64,000 nucleotides of DNA, taken from NCBI GenBank assembly GCA_903945325.1, contig CAJAVE010000131.1, positions 1 through 64,000 of the forward strand. The letters are read 5' to 3'. The translations under genes were made by a program, and so were the position numbers. This document shows, piece by piece, positions 7,662 to 17,783 of this stretch (its first letter is position 1; each line of letters starts with the position of its first letter). The DNA is from an uncultured beta proteobacterium. Its GTDB lineage: Bacteria > Pseudomonadota > Gammaproteobacteria > Burkholderiales > Burkholderiaceae_C. The notes below the pieces were generated by a model that worked only from the letters and a program-made list of their open reading frames with translations, searched no databases and was not told the origin of the DNA.

Positions 7662-8221
7662 CTATTTCCAACGAACAGGCTCGATGTCCACTGTGGTTTT
7701 GTCGTCGCCCAGAGTCAGCGTGTTTTCCTGGATCGTCGCCTGCAGTTGCATGCTGCGCTGCGCCAGTTTGGCCAGCGCTTGCGACGCCTCGGTGGGCACC
7801 CGCCACACTTGCAGGCGGTCCAGCCGGGTCAGCTTGGTTGCAATGCCCTTCCACCAGATGTCGGCGGAATGGGCAAAGCAGTACAGCAGCACTGCATCGG
7901 CCTTGTTGCAAGCCTTGCTGATGGGTTTGTCCTCGGGCTGGCCCACCTCAATCCACAGGCGCTTATGCCCGGTGAAGTCTGTCAACGACACATCCGGGTC
8001 TTCCACATCGGACAAGCCTGCGCCAAAGGCCAGGACGCCGTCGCCGTTGCATTCGCTTTGCAACTTGTAGGCGTTGAACGCCAACGCTGCCAAGCGGATC
8101 ATCATGCGCTCGTCGGTCTCGCTGGGGTGGCGCGCCAGCGTGAGGGCGTGGTCGGCATAGTAGCCATGGTCAATGTCCGCAATCTGCAGATTGACCTTGA
8201 AGATCGTGGATTTGAGGGCCA

Positions 8222-8222
<1 letters not shown>
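7662..8222 (-). CDS. yaeQ: YaeQ family protein
   Basis: A 186-residue YaeQ homologue, a PD-(D/E)XK nuclease-fold protein of uncertain function; the E. coli gene was isolated as a suppressor of RfaH loss. Features: MALKSTIFKVNLQIADIDHGYYADHALTLARHPSETDERMMIR at the N-terminus and LWIEVGQPEDKPISKAC in the centre, both typical. The family lacks confirmed nuclease activity. Its ATG shares one base with the purB stop (TGATG), so it is translationally coupled to purB. Confidence 0.92.
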
Positions 8223-10324
<2,102 letters not shown>

Positions 10325-10396
10325 CGGTATGCGCCGCACACCGGGTTTTTGACCCTGGCAGCTTTCCCGGATAGTTGCCTGGCCCTGTTAGGGTGC

Positions 10397-10828
10397 TTAG
10401 CTATTGGCTCGGCGCTTGAGCCAGCGCATCAAGCCACCCACAACGGGTAGCTTTTCATACAGTTCCTGTGCTGCATCCCAATAGTCCCGGTGCAATGTCA
10501 CCAGCCCAGTGTCCGAAAACACCAGATGCGTAGCACCACGTATCGTCTGCGGTGTGGCCGTTTGAAAGCGCTTGAATCGGAAATGGAAGTCCCAGGTTAA
10601 AAAGCATTGCTGCCCCTGTAAAACCTGGGTAGTGACAACAAAGCGGGGTTCATCCAGCGCCACAAACATATGCGCAAAGATGTGCTCAATGGCGGCCAGG
10701 CCCTGTACATCGTTGAACGGGTCCACAAACCGCGCCTGTGCGTCGTAATGAACCCCCATCCTGGCCGCGCTCTCGGGCGTCAGGTTTTCAAAAAAGGCGA
10801 TGAGCGCGGTCAGGTTTGGCGGTTGCAT
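10397..10828 (-). CDS. Nuclear transport factor 2 (SnoaL-like) family protein
   Basis: A 143-residue protein with the NTF2-like cone fold: a helix LTALIAFFENLTPES, strand segments ARFVDPFNDVQGL and HLVFSDTGLVTLHRDYWDA. Small NTF2-like proteins commonly accompany SDR, CFA and DUF1365 genes in this operon type. It is the last gene of the eight-gene minus-strand operon, nine bases after the SDR stop. A ligand-binding or enzymatic role in lipid modification is inference from context. Confidence 0.85.
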   Translation of the reverse strand: MQPPNLTALIAFFENLTPESAARMGVHYDAQARFVDPFNDVQGLAAIEHIFAHMFVALDEPRFVVTTQVLQGQQCFLTWDFHFRFKRFQTATPQTIRGATHLVFSDTGLVTLHRDYWDAAQELYEKLPVVGGLMRWLKRRANS

Positions 10829-10837
10829 AAAGAGCTT

Positions 10838-11629
10838 TCAGAGTGCCACGCGGCGAACCAGTTGAAAGAATACCCGGTTCGGCAGAATGCGCAGGGCTTT
10901 GAGCCACAGGGTGAAGCGTTTCGGGAAGTGGATCTCGAAGTTGCCCCGCGCCCAGCCCTTCAGGATGGCCGTGGCCGCCTGCTGCGGTGTCAACAGGGCG
11001 GGCATGGCAAAGTCGTTGTTGGCAGTCAGGGGCGTCTGCACAAACCCGGGGTTGATGATCGACACTCCGATGCCTTTGCCGTGCAGGTCCAGGTACAGCG
11101 TTTCGGCCAGGTTGATCAATGCCGCCTTGGTGGGGCCATAGGCCAGGCTGTTGGGCAAGCCGCGGTAGCCAGCCACGCTGCCCACCAGGCTGATGTGGCC
11201 AGCGCCGCGCGCCAGCAGGGCCGGTAGCACGGCGTCGAGCAGGTAGAGAGCGCCCAGGTAATTGATAGTGACATGGCGCTTCATGTCGGGCACGTCCATC
11301 GCATCGGCACGCATGGCCCGGTAGTGCCCGGCGCAGTACACCACGCAATCCAGGGGTGCCTGCTCCAGAAGCTGGTGGGCGGCGGCAAGCACCGCCTGTT
11401 GATCGGTGGCATCGAGCACCAGCGCCTGGCTGCCCGGGTGTTGCGCCACGAATGCGGTGAGCAGGGCGTCCTGCCGCGCCGACACCACGACCCGCGCGCC
11501 CAGACCGTGCAATGCGGACGCCGTAGCGTGGCCAATGCCGCTGGAAGCGCCGACGATCCACACGGTCTTGCCCCGCCAGTCCGTCTGTGGAGGGTTCAGG
11601 GGTGGCAACAGGGCGCTAAGCAGGGGCAT
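10838..11629 (-). CDS. Short-chain dehydrogenase/reductase
   Basis: A 263-residue classical SDR. The cofactor motif GASSGIG is at residues 27-33, the catalytic pair Y164 and K168 in YGPTK, and the catalytic serine lies in LVGSVAG near 151. NAD(P)H-dependent oxidation or reduction of a lipid-related substrate is likely from operon context. It is separated from the upstream DUF3833 gene by 82 bases that hold an intact family A repeat, so the repeat sits within the transcribed operon. It is followed directly by the NTF2-like gene. Confidence 0.92.
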   Translation of the reverse strand: MPLLSALLPPLNPPQTDWRGKTVWIVGASSGIGHATASALHGLGARVVVSARQDALLTAFVAQHPGSQALVLDATDQQAVLAAAHQLLEQAPLDCVVYCAGHYRAMRADAMDVPDMKRHVTINYLGALYLLDAVLPALLARGAGHISLVGSVAGYRGLPNSLAYGPTKAALINLAETLYLDLHGKGIGVSIINPGFVQTPLTANNDFAMPALLTPQQAATAILKGWARGNFEIHFPKRFTLWLKALRILPNRVFFQLVRRVAL

Positions 11630-11638
11630 GGCTAAATA

Positions 11639-11697
11639 TGCTATTGTTTTTATAGCTGCTTACGCAGTATTCACGGGGGCTAAAGGCCAATTTCATT
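11639..11697 (+). repeat. Family A repeat, copy 3 (intergenic, near consensus)
   Basis: This is the cleanest copy. It starts TGCTATTG, has ATAGCTGCTTACGCAG, then TATTCACGGGGGC and TAAAGGCCAATTT. GCTAT (11640-11644) pairs with ATAGC (11652-11656). It lies between DUF3833 and the SDR gene, on the strand opposite to the operon. Confidence 0.85.
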
Positions 11698-11711
11698 TAA
11701 AAACAGGCCGT

Positions 11712-12248
11712 TCAACGCTTGCTGAACGACAAGGTGACCTCGCCCAGGCGCACGCCAAACTTGGACATCGCGGCCTTGTTCAGCATCACCTTGTCGCTCA
11801 TCAGGTACATCCAGTCATCAAACTGCACCTCAATGACCCTGCCATCCACTGGCAGGCTCAGCGTGTAGGTCCAGTGGAAAGCGTTGCCACTGCTTTCTCC
11901 CAAGGCTTCGCCCACCACATCGTCAGCGCGACCGACAAAGCGGCCCTCGCCGGTCTTGCGCAGCCGCCAGATGCGCTTTTGCCGGGTGCCGTCGGAGTAC
12001 AAGAAATCTTCGTCCAGCACACCCTCGTCGCCGGTCCACGTGCACACCATCACCACGGTAAAGCGTTTGACCACGGCACCCGATCGGTCGGTGAAAACGC
12101 CATAGGCGTCAAGCGTGCCGTTGAAGTACTGCTGCAAATCAAGCACGGGTTTTTCATTGGCATAGAGGGCGATGCCGGGCGAGGCGCAGCCCATGGCCGC
12201 CAGCGTAGAGGCCGCGGCCGTACTGGCCAGGAGGAGTCGTCTTTTCAT
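11712..12248 (-). CDS. DUF3833 lipoprotein
   Basis: A 178-residue protein with an N-terminal lipoprotein signal (MKRRLLLASTAAASTLAAMGC; lipobox AAMGC, cysteine 21), so probably membrane-anchored on the periplasmic side. The body matches DUF3833: FNGTLDAYGVFTDRSG, DEDFLYSDGTRQKRIW and a beta-rich, lipocalin-like appearance. A role in binding or modifying membrane lipids is inferred from constant association with cfa and DUF1365 genes. Its start overlaps the MFS gene stop by four bases (ATGA). Confidence 0.88.
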   Translation of the reverse strand: MKRRLLLASTAAASTLAAMGCASPGIALYANEKPVLDLQQYFNGTLDAYGVFTDRSGAVVKRFTVVMVCTWTGDEGVLDEDFLYSDGTRQKRIWRLRKTGEGRFVGRADDVVGEALGESSGNAFHWTYTLSLPVDGRVIEVQFDDWMYLMSDKVMLNKAAMSKFGVRLGEVTLSFSKR

Positions 12249-13564
12249 GGTGTTTTACGCAAGATGAGGGAATACAAAAGAAAGGCTGCCAGCAACTTGA
12301 GCGCGCAGGGCAGCACGCAATACGCCAGGCTCAGGGTCTGCAGCGCCTGCGGGTCGCGTGTGCCGGGCACGTATCCCAGGGCAGCCAGCAGTGGCAGTGC
12401 GACCCCGGCGGCCAGGGCCAGATTCAGCTTGGTAGCGAAATTCCACCAGCCAAAGTAGGCGCCTTCGGCTGTACCCCGGTCACCACTGTCGGCAATGGTG
12501 CCGGCCAGCAGTGCGCCGGGCAGGGCCAGGTCGGTTCCAAGCGCCGCGCCCGACAGGGCACAGACCACCAGAAACGCGACACTGTCACCGGCACCCAGGC
12601 TGGCCGCAAAAACAAAAACCGCCACCGACAGCAGCATGCCAACGCCCCATGTGCGGGCCAGGCCAAGAAGAGGGACCAAGCGCAGCCACAAGGGAATGGC
12701 CAGCGCCGCACTCAGGAAATAGCTACCCAGAAACAACGGCTCCCAGCTCGGTGCGACTTGGAGCCGGTCCTGCACAAAAAACAGCAGCAAGGTTGCAGGT
12801 ACGGCGCTGGCAATACCGTTGACCATGAACACCGCCAGCAATGCACGAAAGGCGGGGCGGGCAAATGGCAAAGTCAGACTGACAGGCGGAATACCCGCAA
12901 TGCCCGAATCCGGGACACCCAGCGCGCCACCTGAAGCGAGTTGGGTCTGCCGCGCGGGCGGCGGCAACATGGCACGACTCCAGGCCAACCAACCCACAAG
13001 AAGCGCTATAAAAAAAAGAGCTACCGATGCAGGCAATCCAAAGGCTAGTGGGCTAACGGATGCCAAAATAACGCCGAGCAGGCCCAAGCCCTCGCGCCAC
13101 GCCACTACCCGGCTGCGCTGCACCTCATCACCGCCCAGCCGCGCGCCCCAGGACTGGTGCAACACCGACAAGGCACTGTAGGCCGCGTAGGTCCATGCCA
13201 GCGCGATCACCAGCCAGACCATCAAATCGCTGCTGGCGCTGACCAGCGGGAAAAACAAAAGTGCGAAGCCTATGCCCAGGGCTAGCGCTGCCACTGCGCC
13301 CCAACGCAGCACAGAAAAAGGTGATCGACCAAACAAACGGTCGCTCCAGCGGCCCAGCAGCGGGTCGATGAATGCATCAAACAGACGCGCGCCCAGCAGC
13401 ACCGCACCCAGCGTCGCCAAGGGCATGCCAAACTCGCGCGCATAGTGGTTGGGCAGCAGCACGTAGAGTGGCAACGCCACAAAGGCGAGCGGCAAGCCCA
13501 TCAGGCCGTAGCGCCAACCCTGTTGCCAGTCGAAGGCGGTGACTGATGCAGTGTGTGCACTCAT
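12245..13564 (-). CDS. MFS transporter, GPH/MFS_2-like
   Basis: A 439-residue, about 12-helix transporter. The early motif ARLFDAFIDPLLGRWSDR is typical of the GPH sugar:cation symporter-like (MFS_2) branch. Members in this operon context are probably lipid or lysolipid transporters rather than sugar carriers; that is inference. Residues about 166-187 (ILASVSPLAFGLPASVALFF) form a transmembrane helix encoded by a degraded family A repeat, visible as an unusually AT-rich codon run (Phe-Phe-Ile as TTT TTT ATA). Both ends overlap neighbours by ATGA, so this gene is tightly coupled with the chalcone isomerase-like gene upstream and DUF3833 downstream. Confidence 0.87.
   Translation of the reverse strand: MSAHTASVTAFDWQQGWRYGLMGLPLAFVALPLYVLLPNHYAREFGMPLATLGAVLLGARLFDAFIDPLLGRWSDRLFGRSPFSVLRWGAVAALALGIGFALLFFPLVSASSDLMVWLVIALAWTYAAYSALSVLHQSWGARLGGDEVQRSRVVAWREGLGLLGVILASVSPLAFGLPASVALFFIALLVGWLAWSRAMLPPPARQTQLASGGALGVPDSGIAGIPPVSLTLPFARPAFRALLAVFMVNGIASAVPATLLLFFVQDRLQVAPSWEPLFLGSYFLSAALAIPLWLRLVPLLGLARTWGVGMLLSVAVFVFAASLGAGDSVAFLVVCALSGAALGTDLALPGALLAGTIADSGDRGTAEGAYFGWWNFATKLNLALAAGVALPLLAALGYVPGTRDPQALQTLSLAYCVLPCALKLLAAFLLYSLILRKTP
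13005..13069 (+). repeat. Family A repeat, copy 4 (inside MFS gene, degenerate)
   Basis: On the plus strand: GCTATAAAAAAAAGAGCTAC, GATGCAGGCAATCC, GTGGGCTAACGG and TGCCAAAAT. Block order and spacing match the family, but it is the most divergent copy. The MFS gene is on the opposite strand and reads it in the same frame as the reverse copies in the M48 and fmt genes. Confidence 0.5.
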
Positions 13565-14181
13565 GCGGCGGCCCCGGCCAGCAGGGCGCTGCGCAGACGG
13601 GGCTCGCTGGTGGTCTCAGCCAGCCAGATGCCAAAGAACAGGCGGCTGAACTCGGCGTCGGGTACATTGGCACGCAGCTGGCCATTGAACCAGAACTGTG
13701 CGCCTGCGGTGGGCTGGTGGACGCCCGTGATGCGATCACCGGTCTGGACATCGGGGAATGCCGCTCGCATCGCAGTCAACCAATTCCTTTCTTGCACCGC
13801 CGAAATGCTTGCGCCACGGCGCATCTCATCCATCGAACGCTCGGCAATGGACTGCCCCTTGAGGCTGCGCAAATAGCTCAGTTCCAGTGCCAGCGCCGAT
13901 TGGGCGTAGCGGCTGGAACGAAAACCCGGTGCCACCCACAGAGCCGCGTCATACACTTCAAAGGCAAAAAAACGCATGCGGGCGGAGCCGCTCCATTGCG
14001 CATCGGGCAATTCGGTTGTGAGGTAGGTTGGAAGCGGTGGCGTGCGCGGTTTCGATGGCGGTGCCGTTACCGACTCCTGTGCCGCTGCCGGGCGCACCAA
14101 GCCCAGGGTCGCGCCGCCCAGCGCCGCGGCGGCACCGGCGGTGAGCAGCATGCGTCGTGCAGGCATCTTGAGGGTATTCAT
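13561..14181 (-). CDS. Chalcone isomerase-like exported protein
   Basis: A 206-residue protein with an N-terminal export signal: MPARRMLLTAGAAAALGG contains an RR pair, so Tat or Sec export is possible. The mature part has the chalcone isomerase-like fold: MRFFAFEVYDAALWVAP, LELSYLRSLKGQSIAERS and the C-terminal FSRLFFGIWLAETTSEPRLR. Bacterial members lack flavonoid substrates, and a fatty-acid-related role is suspected from context. ATG 14181 (MNTLKMPARR) is preferred; the frame extends much further upstream only as a shadow of the cyclopropane synthase gene. Its stop overlaps the MFS ATG. Confidence 0.85.
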   Translation of the reverse strand: MNTLKMPARRMLLTAGAAAALGGATLGLVRPAAAQESVTAPPSKPRTPPLPTYLTTELPDAQWSGSARMRFFAFEVYDAALWVAPGFRSSRYAQSALALELSYLRSLKGQSIAERSMDEMRRGASISAVQERNWLTAMRAAFPDVQTGDRITGVHQPTAGAQFWFNGQLRANVPDAEFSRLFFGIWLAETTSEPRLRSALLAGAAA

Positions 14182-14200
14182 GGACAGTCCGTTTGCGGCT

Positions 14201-15427
14201 TCAACCGCCCGGCTTGCGCAGGGTGTACTGCACCACGTCGATATTGCTTTCATCGAAAGCGGCTTCGCAATACGCCAGGTAAAACTCCCAGATGTGGATG
14301 AAGCGCTCATCGAATCCGGTTTGAAGCACCTCTGCACGCCGTGCCAGAAACGCCTCGCGCCAGCGCCGGAGTGTCTCGGCATAGTCGTGCCCAAAGGCCA
14401 GTTCTTCCACCACCTCCAGCCCGGCGGCTCGGGCCTGACGGCGGAATTCGCTGGGGCAGGGCAAGCAGCCACCGGGGAAGATGTACTGCTGGATAAAGTC
14501 AGTCGAGCCCACATAGCGCTCAAACAGGGCGTCATCAATGACGATGCTCTGCACACAGGCGTGGCCTCCAGGCTTGAGCAGCCGGGCTACGGTGGCAAAG
14601 TAGGTGGGCCAGTATTCGCGCCCAACCGCTTCCACCATTTCAATGGAGCAGATGGCGTCAAACGGTGCATCGCTGATGTCGCGGTAGTCCTGCAGACGCA
14701 GGTCAGCACGCTCGGTGGTACCCAGACGCTGCATGCGCTCCTGGGCAAACGCCAGCTGCTCGGTGCTCAGTGTCACACCGGTCACATGCGCGGCCATGTC
14801 CACCGTCGCCATCTCGGCCAGTGCGCCCCAGCCGCAGCCGATTTCCAGCACGCGGTCACCCGGTTGTACACGGGCTTGTTCCAGGGCGCGGCGGACCTTG
14901 GCCTTTTGCGCCTGCGGCATGGGCTGGCTCCGGTCTCCATTGAACCAGGCGCTGGAGTAGTTCATGGTCTCATCCAGCCACAGGCGGTAAAACGCATTCC
15001 CCAGGTCGTAGTGGGCGTGGATGTTCTTCTGGCTGTTGGCGCGCGTATTGCGGTTGAGCAGGTGCTTGATGCGGTAGAGCAGCCGTCCGGCCCAGGAACC
15101 GAAGATGACGCTGTCCACTTCGGCGCGGTTTTTCACGAGTACGCGCAGCAGTTCCACCAGATTCGGGGTGCTCCAGTCACCGGCAATATAGGTCTCGGCA
15201 AAGCCGATATCACCCGACTTGAGCGCAGCAGAAAACACGCTCCAGTTGTGCAAGCTCAGTGTCGCGTGCGGCAGGGCTCCCTGACCGAAGCGCTGCATGC
15301 TGCCGTCTGGCAGTTGCAGAGTCAGGCTGCCATGGCGCAAGTTTTGCAACAGGCGCATCACGCTGCGGGCTGCCGCAGGTGTGCCGGGTGGAAGGGTAAA
15401 CGTGGTGGGTGCGGTGGTGCTGTTCAT
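14201..15427 (-). CDS. Cyclopropane-fatty-acyl-phospholipid synthase family methyltransferase
   Basis: A 408-residue SAM-dependent enzyme that adds a methyl(ene) carbon to unsaturated acyl chains of membrane phospholipids. SAM motif I VLEIGCGWGALAEMA is near residue 197. HAHYDLGNAFYRLWLDETMNYSSAW and SIEMVEAVGREYWPTYF are the CFA synthase hallmarks. In this operon type the enzyme may instead act like the furan-fatty-acid methylase (UfaM) rather than a true Cfa. ATG 15427 is preferred over 15439, because GGAG lies six bases before it and the upstream ATG has none. The stop of DUF1365 lies 15 bases upstream of 15427. Confidence 0.92.
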   Translation of the reverse strand: MNSTTAPTTFTLPPGTPAAARSVMRLLQNLRHGSLTLQLPDGSMQRFGQGALPHATLSLHNWSVFSAALKSGDIGFAETYIAGDWSTPNLVELLRVLVKNRAEVDSVIFGSWAGRLLYRIKHLLNRNTRANSQKNIHAHYDLGNAFYRLWLDETMNYSSAWFNGDRSQPMPQAQKAKVRRALEQARVQPGDRVLEIGCGWGALAEMATVDMAAHVTGVTLSTEQLAFAQERMQRLGTTERADLRLQDYRDISDAPFDAICSIEMVEAVGREYWPTYFATVARLLKPGGHACVQSIVIDDALFERYVGSTDFIQQYIFPGGCLPCPSEFRRQARAAGLEVVEELAFGHDYAETLRRWREAFLARRAEVLQTGFDERFIHIWEFYLAYCEAAFDESNIDVVQYTLRKPGG

Positions 15428-15442
15428 GGAGGGCTCCATCGT

Positions 15443-16261
15443 TTAGCGGGTGGTAAAGGTGCCGGGCGGTACCGGTTTGACAAAGAAGGGGGTCTTTTTA
15501 ATGAATAGCTTGAGGGCCTGCCAGTGGATGCGCAGCACCACGCCCAGCGTCATGGCCGGGTACTGCCACAAAGCCCGGCGAATCGCCTGCGGCGTGATGG
15601 GCTCCAGCGTGCCACTGACACTGGTTTGAATCAGGGGGCCACTGGCATCGTCAAAGTCAATTCGCGCCACCGTGCGGTCGCGCTCAGGCGTCACCATGAA
15701 GCGAAAGCGGTAGCCACCCTCCACCGGCGCGAAGGGCGATACATGGAATACTTTTGCCGCACGCTGCTCCACGCCAAACTGCGGTTGGTCCAGCAGGTAG
15801 CAATGGCGTTCGCCAAAGGTGTTGTTCACTTCCACCACAATGGCACGCAGCGAACCGTCCTTGCGGTGGCAATACCAGAAACTGACAGGCTTGAAGGTGT
15901 GGCCCAGCACGCGGGGGTAACAGTGCAGCCAGACCTCGCCGTTGGCCGGGTCCGCGTACCGCCCGTTGGCCACGGTCCCAATACCTTCATCGGCCAGCAA
16001 ATTATCCAGCCAGGCCAGCGCGCCACCGCGCTCCGGGCCGCGCCCGTCGCCATGGTCGATGTCATAAAAGCTCAAAGGCGCAAAGCGGTTAAAGGCCAGC
16101 GCTCCGGATCCGTGGGTGCGCAACCGGCGCATGGGCAGCATCAGGAAGTAGTTACCGTAGGCGAACGCGTTGCGCACCGGTGCAAGCCGTGTGTGCCGCA
16201 CTTGCCCGAACCCGATCAAGGGGCCGAGCGGGTTTACGCGGGTGAATTCGGGTGCTGGCAT
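15443..16261 (-). CDS. DUF1365 family protein
   Basis: A 272-residue DUF1365 protein. Diagnostic parts are GFGQVRHTRLAPVRNAFAYG near the start, the central YPRVLGHTFKPVSFWYCHR, a VEVNNTFGERHCYLL motif and FHVSPFAPVEGGYRFRF. Members occur almost always beside an FAD amine oxidase and a CFA-type methyltransferase. I recall a proposed role in membrane lipid modification under light or singlet-oxygen stress, but no reaction is established. It follows the amine oxidase gene by 25 bases and precedes the methyltransferase. Confidence 0.92.
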   Translation of the reverse strand: MPAPEFTRVNPLGPLIGFGQVRHTRLAPVRNAFAYGNYFLMLPMRRLRTHGSGALAFNRFAPLSFYDIDHGDGRGPERGGALAWLDNLLADEGIGTVANGRYADPANGEVWLHCYPRVLGHTFKPVSFWYCHRKDGSLRAIVVEVNNTFGERHCYLLDQPQFGVEQRAAKVFHVSPFAPVEGGYRFRFMVTPERDRTVARIDFDDASGPLIQTSVSGTLEPITPQAIRRALWQYPAMTLGVVLRIHWQALKLFIKKTPFFVKPVPPGTFTTR

Positions 16262-16286
16262 GATGGTGTGAAAGTGCGGAAATGGC

Positions 16287-17579
16287 TCAGCGCGGTGTAC
16301 CGATTTCGGCCAGCAGGCGTTTGGCCACGGCCAGACCGGACTTCAGTCCGTCTTCATGGAATCCATAGCCGGTCCATGCGCCGCAAAAGTAGGTGTTGTT
16401 ATGACCCTGCAGCGCCACTACCTGGCGCTGGGCGCGAATAGCAGCCACGTCAAAGACCGGGTGCGCGTAGTCGAAACTGGCGTGTACGTGCGACGGTGCA
16501 ATTTCCACGACCGGGTTGAGTGACACCACCACAGGCTGTGCAAAAGGAACGGGCTGCAGCATGTTGATGAGATAGTGCAGGCAGACTTGGGCCGCGTCCT
16601 GACGCGCGTTGGCCGAGCGCTGGTAATTCCACGCGGCCCAGGCGCGCCTTTTGCGCGGCAGCACCGAGGTGTCGGTGTGCAGCACGGCACGGTTGGCCTG
16701 GTAGCGGATAGCGCCCAGCGTGTCGCGCTCCAGGCCGCTGGCGTCACCCAGCATCGCCAGCGACTGGTCCGAGTGGGTGGCAAAAACCACCTTGTCAAAG
16801 GACTCCGATTGGCCCTGCGCGTGAACGCTCACCCCCTGGGCATTGCGGGTGACCTGCGTGACGGAGGTGTTCAGGCGCTTGTCGGCGATGGATGCCGTGA
16901 TCTTGTCCACATAGTGGCGCGCACCACCGGCGACCGTCCACCACTGCGGCCGGTCGGTGATTTGCAGCAGGCCATGGTTATGGCAGAAGCGGATCATGGT
17001 GGCCACCGGGAATTGCAGCATCTGGTCAGTCGGGCAACTCCAGATGCAGCCCAGCATGGGCAGGAAATACCAGTCTCTGAACTCGGCGGACAGACGATGC
17101 TCGTCCAGGAATCCAGCCAGCGGCTGCATCAGCTCAGCCTCGGCACCGCGCTTGGCAATGTCGGTAGCCAGCTGATTGAAGCGGGTCACATCGCGCAGCA
17201 TGCGCAGAAATCGCGGGTTGATCAGGTTGCGCCTCTGGGCGAACACGGTGTTGAGGGATGAGCCGCTCCACTCCAGTGCCGCTTGCCCCTGAATAGCGGG
17301 CACCTGAACAGAGAAAGACATGTCCGAGCGTTCAGTCGAAACCTGCAGGTCATCAAACAATTGGATGAGCTGAGGGTAGGTGCGCTCATTGAAGACCAGA
17401 AAACCGGTGTCCACACCGTGGGTGATCGAACCCGTTGGCCCCGGCAGCGTCAGATCCACCGTGTGGGTGTGACCGCCGAAATAGTCGCCGGCTTCAAACA
17501 AAGTGATGTCTGCATGGCCGCGCAAAGCGTGGGCGGCGCCCAGACCAGAAATGCCGGATCCAATGATGGCAATTTTCAT
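16287..17579 (-). CDS. FAD-dependent amine oxidase/desaturase-like protein
   Basis: A 430-residue flavoprotein. The N-terminal dinucleotide motif IIGSGISGLGAAHAL (G7, G9, G12) and the FAD-binding FEAGDYFGGHTHTVDL are followed by the amine oxidase fold; CGAWTGYGFHEDGLKSG near the C-terminus is the second FAD contact. The relationship is to the phytoene-desaturase/amine-oxidase group. In Rhodobacter sphaeroides a gene of this type supports furan fatty acid formation (recalled, not checked). It is the first gene of the operon, with a large palindrome 75-135 bases upstream of the ATG. Confidence 0.92.
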   Translation of the reverse strand: MKIAIIGSGISGLGAAHALRGHADITLFEAGDYFGGHTHTVDLTLPGPTGSITHGVDTGFLVFNERTYPQLIQLFDDLQVSTERSDMSFSVQVPAIQGQAALEWSGSSLNTVFAQRRNLINPRFLRMLRDVTRFNQLATDIAKRGAEAELMQPLAGFLDEHRLSAEFRDWYFLPMLGCIWSCPTDQMLQFPVATMIRFCHNHGLLQITDRPQWWTVAGGARHYVDKITASIADKRLNTSVTQVTRNAQGVSVHAQGQSESFDKVVFATHSDQSLAMLGDASGLERDTLGAIRYQANRAVLHTDTSVLPRKRRAWAAWNYQRSANARQDAAQVCLHYLINMLQPVPFAQPVVVSLNPVVEIAPSHVHASFDYAHPVFDVAAIRAQRQVVALQGHNNTYFCGAWTGYGFHEDGLKSGLAVAKRLLAEIGTPR

Positions 17580-17653
17580 GGCTGGTCTCCCGCAGGCAGG
17601 CCTGTTCCCATGCCAGTTGTGAGGGGCCGAAAGTCGAAGAATGTTTTCAAGTT

Positions 17654-17714
17654 CTGAGTTGATAGATTAAACCAGTCGGTAATTTTGCGACTGTTTAGTA
17701 ATTTATCAACTCAG
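17654..17714. promoter_or_regulatory. Large two-part palindrome upstream of lipid operon
   Basis: CTGAGTTGATA (17654-17664) pairs perfectly with TATCAACTCAG (17704-17714). Inside it CAGTCG (17673-17678) pairs with CGACTG (17688-17693). The stretch is AT-rich and lies between the end of the HD-GYP-like gene and the amine oxidase start, where the operon promoter should be. A regulator operator is the best reading; no long T-run supports termination. Confidence 0.5.
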
Positions 17715-17783
17715 TAAGTTTTAAACCCCATATTTGATAGGGTTATCCAGCACAGCTTTCAACAAGTGAAGTACCGATACGCC

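Noticed and set aside
10325-10396. Terminator between the GST gene and the lipid operon
   Set aside because: Only a weak GGGT/ACCC stem without a T-run on either strand.
14042-15508. 488-residue plus-strand frame opposite the cyclopropane synthase gene
   Set aside because: The minus-strand gene has a full SAM motif and family hallmarks; this frame has none.
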